Shown here: positions 56,760 through 64,000 of the stretch, piece after piece
Layout: each line of letters opens with the position of its first letter
Position numbering within the stretch: position 1 is the stretch's first letter
NCBI RefSeq assembly: GCF_000972845.2
Contig: NC_040016.1
Coordinates: 21,434,807-21,498,806, forward strand
Length of the DNA: 64,000 bases
Source of the DNA: Larimichthys crocea
Taxonomy: Eukaryota; Chordata; Actinopteri; Sciaenidae
Direction of reading: 5' to 3'
Made by a program: the position numbers and the translations under genes
Notes under the pieces: generated by a model
What the model was told of the DNA's origin: nothing
Databases searched by the model: none
What the model saw: the letters and a program-made list of their open reading frames with translations, nothing else

Positions 56760-58121
56760 ATAGATTTTAATCTGATACCGAAGTTGTATCATTTGCACTT
56801 ATTTAACCAGGACAGTTAAATAATGGTTGACATGGCTCCAGACACTTTGCAGCTCTGGCATGTGGGTATTATAGTAAGACAACTTTGAACGTCCCACCTC
56901 TCATCGCCTCCTATGTTTGGTCTGTTTGGTAACGGCAGAGATTCCTTCCATTTCTTTCACCTCCTGTTTTTCTCTTTTCTTATTTCTGCCCAAACTCTTT
57001 GTGCTCCACTTATCTGTGGATTAACAAAAATGAGACTGGCTGTCGCTCCCACCCCCACTACACAAGTGTGTGTCCGTATATGGGTCGGTATGTGTGTATG
57101 GATGTATGTAACACAATAGAGAAAACTATTAAATGTGGTGTGTGTGAGTGTAAAAATGTAAGAGAGGGAGACAATCTATACAGAACAAGGACAGAGGAAT
57201 AATGTGTGTAAGACGAGGACAGAAAACAGACTTTGTCCTCTGAAGGATTGGAAAAATGTTCGACAGGAACAATCACAACCTCTGTTCTCTCTCTCGCTCT
57301 CATTTGCACTGTATGTCTCTCACCCTTTCCTCACGTTGTTACATAATACAGTTAGAATCCAGCTTCCTCCTTTGAGAACGCCTGTGTGTGTGTGTGTGTA
57401 TATGAATGAGAGAGCCTGTGGGCATATGAGTGTATCTGTATGTGTCTAGTTGTTTCTGTGTGTACTATACACGTGTTTACATGCACGTATGTCTTTGTCA
57501 GTTTATTCCTCTCGAGCGTGTGTGTGTGTGTGTCGCAGAGAAAGCACTAGGTGGTGTACATTTCATTGTACAGAGGTGATATTTTTCAGGGCTGCAGGCC
57601 GTTCACTCTCCCTTATAAAACCCAGATGAAACTGAAAACATGAACTCTGAGCAAGCCGGAGGAAGATGACTTTTACATGAAGAACAAAAAAACAAAAAAA
57701 CAAAAGGGACGTTTACTTCTCTCCAAGCAAAACAAAAAAAAAGGAAGCACACTGTTGAATACCATGCACTGTAAGTATTTTCATGTACAACAGAACAAAC
57801 TTGTCTGAGTGTTTTTTTACGCAATGTCAAGAGGCCAAAAAAATGAAGTTTTTTAAAGCAACAACAAACAAAAAAGAAGAAGAGAGAAAATACTGAGAAA
57901 AGCCTTTCAAACTGTTCTGTTGGTTTTTATGTATGTATGTATGTATGTAAGTATGTGTGGTCATCCATACTCCCTATGCATTTCTGGGTCAAAGGTCAGT
58001 TAAAGCCCAATCCGGAAGCGCAACAAAAGTCCCACAGATGAGTGAAGTCAAGAAAATATACAAATTCTTTGCATGGAGTGGTTGAAAATGTAAAAATGAC
58101 AAAACATCTTATTACTGCGAC

Positions 58122-58174
58122 CAGGGGTTGGAGGGTGTTCGCCCAGGGCGCAAATGTGGCCAGGACCGGCGCTG
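58122..58174. mobile_element. 53-bp hAT-like insertion with 8-bp target duplication
   Basis: The octamer ACTGCGAC precedes and follows a 53-bp segment that begins CAGGGG and ends GCGCTG. Terminal CAG...CTG plus an 8-bp duplication is the signature of a hAT insertion. The equivalent site in copy B (near 62150) has only one such octamer, in slightly altered form, and no insertion. Confidence 0.75.
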
Positions 58175-59651
58175 ACTGCGACAAAGTAGGACTGATATAG
58201 CAACCACTTTAAACTAATATTATTAGATTAGTCCATCTTTCATAGCTTGTTTGCATCATACCCATGACTCTGACAAAATATAGTGTGTTTTTATGGCTCA
58301 TCTTTACCTATAAAGCTCAAAAAGAAACCCAGTTTGCTCAAATCCCTTGACTGGAAAACTGAGCCGAGAAAGAGAAACGAGTCGCATTAGTCTTGTCTTA
58401 ATGAGTCTTTTGGCAGCAGGTCATTACTGTGTGTTTCTATAACAAGTCCCTGTTGGGGATGGAGAATGCTGTAAACTAGTTATTCATTCATTGTTTTAAT
58501 TTGAAGACTCATTCTGTTTTGGCCAAGTCATACTCCATTAGTGGAAGCTTTCATTCCAGTCATTGTTTTGTTTGTTTTGTTGAAGGTTCTTAACTAACAG
58601 CTGCAAAAGTTGATTGTGTGTTTTGGCTGTACACAACTGTACATAGCAAAATTCAAACTGGTTGGTCTGTGGTTAACTAGCCAACCATTAGTAACTGGTC
58701 ATGTAACTCTTAGTTTGCTGCCCGGGAAAGTTACTACACAGTTACTACTTTACTAACTATAGTATTGCATCAGTATTGACCGCTTACTGCCCAGAAAACT
58801 ACAGTTAACTTGCTGTTCAAACCATCTGCTCAGCTAACTTAATGACAAGATAACTAACCTAGTTTCCAGGTTCGACATAAATTCAGCATGCAATTATTTT
58901 CTTACTCTGCAGTACTACAGGTAACAAGTTTACCAATGACCTTCCCAGTCTGTCGCCATTACTTTAAATACAGTAGGAAGCTTCTTCTAGAAATGTTCAC
59001 TCATGATACGTTGGTCATGGGTGTCCAATCTTTGCTTGACATTTTTCATAATTCAGAAGCTTCTCTATACAAATTATTGGATTAGTGTAACACAGGCTTT
59101 ATTTTAACATCAAAACATTTTAAAAGACGGGTTGACAAGCTTTTCATTGCGTTTCCGGATTGGGTTGTTAATGTATGCGTTGATATTGTGTATTTTTTCT
59201 TTCTTCCTTTTTTCATCAAATTGTGTAAAGTTCTATTCTATGTAATATAGTATTTTTCTATGACAATATTACTCTTCCGAAACAATGGGAGAAAATACAA
59301 GTGAAAAATGATGAAAGGGAAAATAAAATGCATAACTTTGTTGTTGTCGTTTTGTTTTTGTTTTTCTTCTTTTCATTTTCTATGAAACAAAGAGTGTATC
59401 GCTATACTTCTCTTTTCAAGAAGAACATGGGAAAAGATCAAAAGAAAGAAAAATAAAATGTCTAATTTTATGTAGGGTGGCTCGCCTGTCGTTATTTTAG
59501 TTGAGGTTAACCCATAACCCCCATAGGTCTGACTATTTCTGCTTGTCACTTTGATGCTCAAGATACACACATTGGCTACAATATAGTGCAGTATAGAGTA
59601 TTTATAGTATGATGTTAAGAGTACATTTGATCTAAGAGTGACTGACTTTTT

Positions 59652-59811
59652 AAAGATATCTTTTTGGCCTTTTTCAAGATTTATTTTTCACAGAGACAGC
59701 GAGATGGTGAACAACATGTAGCAAAGGGCCGTAGGTTGGATTCGAACCCTGGGCCACATGAGCCTTTGCACATGGGGCGTATGCTCTACCAACTGAGCTA
59801 ATAGACACCCA
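59652..59811 (-). mobile_element. tRNA-derived SINE, full length
   Basis: On the minus strand: TTAGCTCAGTTGGTAGAGCA (A box), GGGTTCGAATCC (B box), then CTACGGCCCTTTGCTACATG and a tail of AAAAAGGCC type. Same family as 53290-53455. It recurs in copy B at 63542-63712. Confidence 0.85.
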
Positions 59812-60054
59812 TTTTTCTAAAGAAATGTTGAGTGCGCCTGACTCTGGCCCTGTCGTCCCCATACGTTATTATTGACACTGCAGTAGCACAGAGACTTCAA
59901 TAAAGTTAGTGAAAGGCAGGGTGAGCTGCAGGCCAGAGCACACCTGCAGTTAATTGCTCTAATCTGAGTGAGTGTGAGTGACTGCTGAGAGGCCAGGAAC
60001 GACCGGAATGACCGTGACCATCCTCATCTTGATCTGACCATGAGAATGCCAAGT

Positions 60055-60681
60055 TTCGAGTCCTTGCTACAGTGGCAGAGGTTTCGAATCCCAGAAAAAG
60101 CAAAAAAAAAAAAAAAAAAGAGTCCGAATTTTGAGTTTTAAAGGCAGAATTTTGAGGAAAAAACATCTGAATTTTAAGGGGGAAAAAAGTCTGAATTTTA
60201 AGGAAAAAAATTAGCTCAGTGGGTTGAGCATCAGCCCCATGTACAAAGGCTCAGTCCATGCTGCAGTGGTTTCAAATCCCAGAAAAAGTGAAAAAAAAAG
60301 AAAGTCAGAATTTTGAGTTTTAAAGGCAGAATTTTAATGGGAAAAAAATCTGGATTTTAAGAAAGGAAAATCTGATTTTTAAGAAAAAAAATAGCTCAGT
60401 CGGTAGAGCATCATCCCCATGTACAAAGGCTCAGTCGATTTTAAGGAAAAAAACATCTGGATTTAAAATTTTAAAAAGTCTGGATTTTGAGTTTTAAAGG
60501 CAGAATTTTAATGAAAAAAGTACATTTTAAGGGGAAAAAAAGTCTGAATTTTAAGGGAAAAAAAGTCTGAATTTTAAGTTTAAAAAAAAGTAACTCAGTG
60601 GGTTGAGCATCAGCCCCATGTACAAAGGCTCAATCCATGCTGCACTGGTTTCAAATCACAGAAAAAGTAAAAAAAAAAAAA
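60055..60681. repeat. Tandem array of SINE pieces and A-rich units
   Basis: Repeated blocks each combine a SINE head (TAGCTCAGTGGGTTGAGCAT and TGTACAAAGGCTCAGTCCAT) with a variable number of AAAAAGTCTGAATTTTAAG-like units. Heads occur near 60211, 60391 and 60590, spaced 180-200 bp, with a partial one at 60060. B-box-like TTTC(A/G)AATC follows in most but not in the unit at 60391. The array stops at an N gap and may be collapsed. Confidence 0.8.
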
Positions 60682-60711
60682 NNNNNNNNNNNNNNNNNNN
60701 NNNNNNNNNNN
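60682..60711. other. Assembly gap, 30 N
   Basis: Thirty N between a poly-A stretch of the SINE-derived array and copy B of the 3.3-kb duplication. Confidence 0.98.
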
Positions 60712-63700
60712 ATAGATTTTTAATTAATCTGATACCGAATTGTATCATTTGCACTTATTTAACCAGGACAGTTAAATAATGGTTGAAATGGCTTTCCAGA
60801 CCTTTGCACTCTGGCGTGTGGGTATTGTAGTAAGACAACTTGGAACGTCCAACCATCATCATCGCCTCATATGTTTGGTCTGTTTGGCAACTTGTCAACC
60901 TCCTTTTTTCCTCTTTTCCTTATTTCTCCAACTCTTTGTGCTCCACTTATCTGTGGATTAACAAAAAGAGACGGCTGGCTGGTCGCGTCCAATCCCCACT
61001 ACACAAGTGTGTGTCCATATATGGGTCGGTAATGTGTGTATGGATGTATGTAACACAATAGAGAAACTATTAACGTGGTGTGTGTGAGTGTAAATGTAAG
61101 AAGAGGGAGACAATCCTATACAAAACAAGGACAGAAATAATTGGTGTAAGACGAGGACAGAAACAGACTTGTCCTCTGGAAGGTTGGAAAAAATGTTCGA
61201 CAGGAAACACTCACAAACTCTGTTCTCTCGTCTCGCTCTCATTTGCACTGTATGTCTCTCACCCTTTCCTTCCCTCAGCTTTTTATACATAATACATTAA
61301 GAATCCAGCTTCCTCCTTTGAGAAACGCCCTGTGTGTGTGTGTGTGGTGTGTGTGTGTGTGGGTGTGTGGTGTGTGTTGTGTTGTGTGTGTGGTGTGTGT
61401 GTGGTGTGTGTGTAGAATGAAGAGAGCCTGTGGGCATATGAGTGTAGCTGGATGTGTCTAGTTTGTGTTTCTGTGGTGTACTATAAACGGTGTTTACATG
61501 CACGTATGTCCCTTTGTGGTCAGTTTATATCCTCTCGTGTGTGGGTGTGGGTGTGTTTGCAGAGGAAAGCACTTAGGTGGTTATAACATTTCATTGTACA
61601 GAGGTGGGATATTTTTCAGGGCTGCAGGGCCAGTTCACTCCCCTTATAAAACCCAGATGGAAACTGAAAACCTGAACTCTGAGCAAGCCGGAGGAAATGA
61701 CTTTTACAATGAAGAACAAAAAAAAACAAAAAGGGACGTTTTACTTCCTCTCCAACAAAACAAAAAAAAGGAAGCACACTGTTGAATACCATGCACTGTA
61801 AGTATTTTCATGTACACAACATAACAAACTTGTCGGAGTGTTTTTTTTACGCAATGGTCAAGAGGCCAAAAAAATGAAGTTTTTTTAAAGCAAACAACAA
61901 ACAAACAAAAAAAGAGAAAATACTGAGAAAAGCCTTTCAACTGTGCATTGGGTTTTTAATGTATCTATGGTATGTATGTATGTACGTAATGTGTTGGTCC
62001 AGCCATACTCCCTATGCAGTTCTGGGTCAAAGGTCAGTTAAAGCCCAATCCGGAAGCGCAACAAAGTCCCCACAAGATGAGTGAAGTCGCAAGAAAAATA
62101 CAAATTCTTCGCATGGAGTGGTTGAAATGTAAAATACAAAACATCTTATACGGCGACAAAGTAGGACTGATATAGCAACCACTTTAAACCAAATTATTAG
62201 ATTAGTCCATCTTCATAGCTTTTGGCAATCATACCCATAGACTGAACAAAATATAGTGTGTTTTTAATGGCTCTCGTTTACTTATAAAGCGCAAAGAGAA
62301 CCCAGTTTTTTAAACAAAAGGATGCTCAAATCCCTTGACTGGAAAAAAACCGAGCCGAAAAGAGAACAAGTCGCATTAGTCTTGTCTTAATGAGTCTTTT
62401 GGCAGCAGGTCATTACTGGTGTGTTTCTATATAAAAAGTCCCTGTTGGGGATGGAGAATGCTGTAAAAACGAGTTATTCATTCATTGTTTTAATTTGAAG
62501 ACTCATTCTGTTTCGGCCGAGTCATACTCTTAAGGAGAAGCGGTCATTCCAGTCACTGTTGGGTTGTTTGTTGAAGGTTCTTAGCTAACAGCGGCAAAAG
62601 GTGAGTGTGTATTTTGGCTGTAACACAACTGTACATAGCAAAATTCAAACGGGTTGGTCTGGTGGTTAACTAGCCAACCATTAGTAACTTGGTCATGTAA
62701 CTCTTAGTCTCTGCCCGAAAGTTAACTACACAGTTAACTACTTTACTAACTATAGGATTGCATCAGTATTGACCGCTTACTGCCACAGAAAACTCAGGTA
62801 ACAGTTTACCAATGACCTTTCCCAGTCTGTCGCCATTAACGTTTAGATACAGTAGGAACTTCTTCTGAAATGTTCCACGTCATGATACGTCGGAGCATGG
62901 GGTGTCCCAATCTTTGCTTCACATTTTTCATAAGTCAGAAGCTTCTCTATTCTCTATACAAATTATGGGATAGTGTAACACAGGGCTTTATTTTTAACAT
63001 CAAAACATGTTAAAAGACGGGTTGACAAGCTTTTCACTGCTTTCCGGATTTGGGTTGTTTATGTTGCCGTTAGAGTGTTATTGTTTTCTCTTCCTTTTTT
63101 CATCAATTGTGTAAATTCTATTCTATGTAATATAGTATTTTCTATGACAAATTTTACTCTCCGAAACATGGGAGAAAATAACAAGTGAAAAATGATGAAA
63201 GGAAAATTAAAATGCAATACTTTGTTGTTGTCGTTTTTGTTTTTGTTTTTTTCTTCTTTTCATTTTCTATAAACAAAGAGGTATCGGCTATAACTTCTCT
63301 TTTCAAGAAGACATGGGAAAAGATCAAAAAAAAAAAGAAAGAAAATAAATGTCCTATTTTATTAGGGTGGCTTCGCCTGTCTTTAGTTTTTAGTGAGGTT
63401 CACCACCCCATAGTCTGAATATTTCTGCGTTGTCACTTTGAGGATCAAGATACACACTTGGCTACAATATAGTGTCATTAAGAGTATTTAAGTATGATTT
63501 TAAGAGTACATTTGGATCCTAAGAGTGACTTGACTTTTTTAAAGATATCTGTTTTTGGCCTTTTTTTCAAGCTTTAATTTTTCACAGAGACAAGCGAGAT
63601 GGGAAACAACATGCACAAAGGGCCGTAGTTTGGATTTCGAACGCCTGGGGGCCCATGAGCCTTTGGCACATGGGGCCGGATGCTCTTGCCAACTGAGCTA

Positions 63701-64000
63701 GAGACACCACCCATTTTTGTCTAAATAAATGTTGAGTGCGCCTGACTCTGGCCCGGTCGCCCCTACGTTATTATTGACACTAGCAGTAGCACAGAGACGA
63801 TCAATAAAGTTAGTGAAAGGCAGGGTGAGCTGCAGGCCAGAGCACAACTGCAGTTAAATTGCCATCTAATCCTGAGTGAGTGTGAGTGACTGCTGAGAGA
63901 CCAGGAACGACCGGAATGGACCGTGAGCATCCCTCTCTTGATATGACAGGAGAATGCAAGTTTCGAGTCCTTGCGACAGTGGCAGAGTTTTCGAATCCCA
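60712..64000. repeat. 3.3-kb duplication, copy B (noisy)
   Basis: Near-copy of 56760-60093 with many one- or two-base indels, often in homopolymers and TG runs. Such scatter suggests unpolished long-read sequence or an unmerged haplotype. It reaches the window end at the same place where copy A enters the SINE array, so the match probably continues beyond. Confidence 0.9.
63542..63712 (-). mobile_element. tRNA-derived SINE in copy B
   Basis: Counterpart of 59652-59811 with several indels, including within the B box region (GGATTTCGAACGCC on the plus strand). Confidence 0.75.

Larger units (their letters stand above)
56760..60093. repeat. 3.3-kb duplication, copy A
   Basis: Matches 60712-64000 along its whole length in direct orientation. 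Copy A reads as clean sequence. It includes TG-rich tracts, two AATAAA signals, a SINE on the minus strand at 59652-59811 and a 53-bp insertion at 58122-58174 that copy B lacks. Copy B also lacks about 110 bp corresponding to 58805-58920. Confidence 0.93.

Overview
The window comes from a ray-finned fish genome, probably percomorph. The evidence is vertebrate-type split exons with GT-AG introns, dense (CA)n/(TG)n microsatellites, a tRNA-derived SINE, several decayed Tc1/mariner and hAT elements, and a LINE 3' end of a kind common in teleosts. This taxonomic call is inference from sequence character only.

One protein-coding gene fills most of the window on the + strand: a glutamate receptor-interacting protein of the GRIP2 (ABP) type, with seven PDZ domains. 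I traced 24 distinct coding exons from 9986 to the stop codon at 54350-54352. All junctions are GT-AG and all phases agree, giving 1133 codons from the first visible exon. The initiating exon is not visible and probably lies upstream of the window. Order: N-terminal linker (9986-10063, with an identical second copy at 11127-11204), PDZ1 (15168-15612), PDZ2 (17083-23681), PDZ3 (24116-25801), Ser/Thr-rich linker (30239-30632), PDZ4 (30724-36584), PDZ5 (40009-41607), PDZ6 (42395-46751), long acidic then His-rich linker (46846-50939), PDZ7 and C-terminus (52811-54352). The protein is expected to act as a multi-PDZ scaffold for AMPA receptors and other membrane proteins.

Introns and flanks hold mobile-element debris: a hAT-like MITE (1216-1656), Tc1-like remnants (6905-7360, 20700-20975, 25925-26590, 40290-40660, 51095-51560), a Tigger-like MITE with TA target site (32547-33064), a hAT transposase pseudogene (47433-48250), a LINE RT tail (49526-50147), a gag zinc-knuckle fragment (38430-38796), inverted SINEs near 53300-53560, and two copies of an unclassified repeat with an 18-bp AT-rich minisatellite (37921-38408, 42992-43878).

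The assembly carries two suspicious duplications, each next to an N run. A 1.1-kb segment containing exon 2 is repeated across a 10-N gap (9111-10219 and 10230-11360). A 3.3-kb segment downstream of the gene is repeated across a 30-N gap (56760-60093 and 60712-64000), the second copy having many small indels. Both look more like unmerged haplotypes or contig ends than real duplications, but the first matters because it would add an in-frame exon.

Points most worth a second look: exon 7 of the gene lies between a (TG)n tract that abuts its 3' splice site and a (CA)n tract just after its 5' splice site; a degenerate hexapeptide repeat rich in His, Leu, Gln and Glu fills the PDZ6-PDZ7 linker; and a 53-bp hAT-like insertion with an exact 8-bp target duplication is present in one of the two 3.3-kb copies and absent from the other. 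I found no convincing new gene system.
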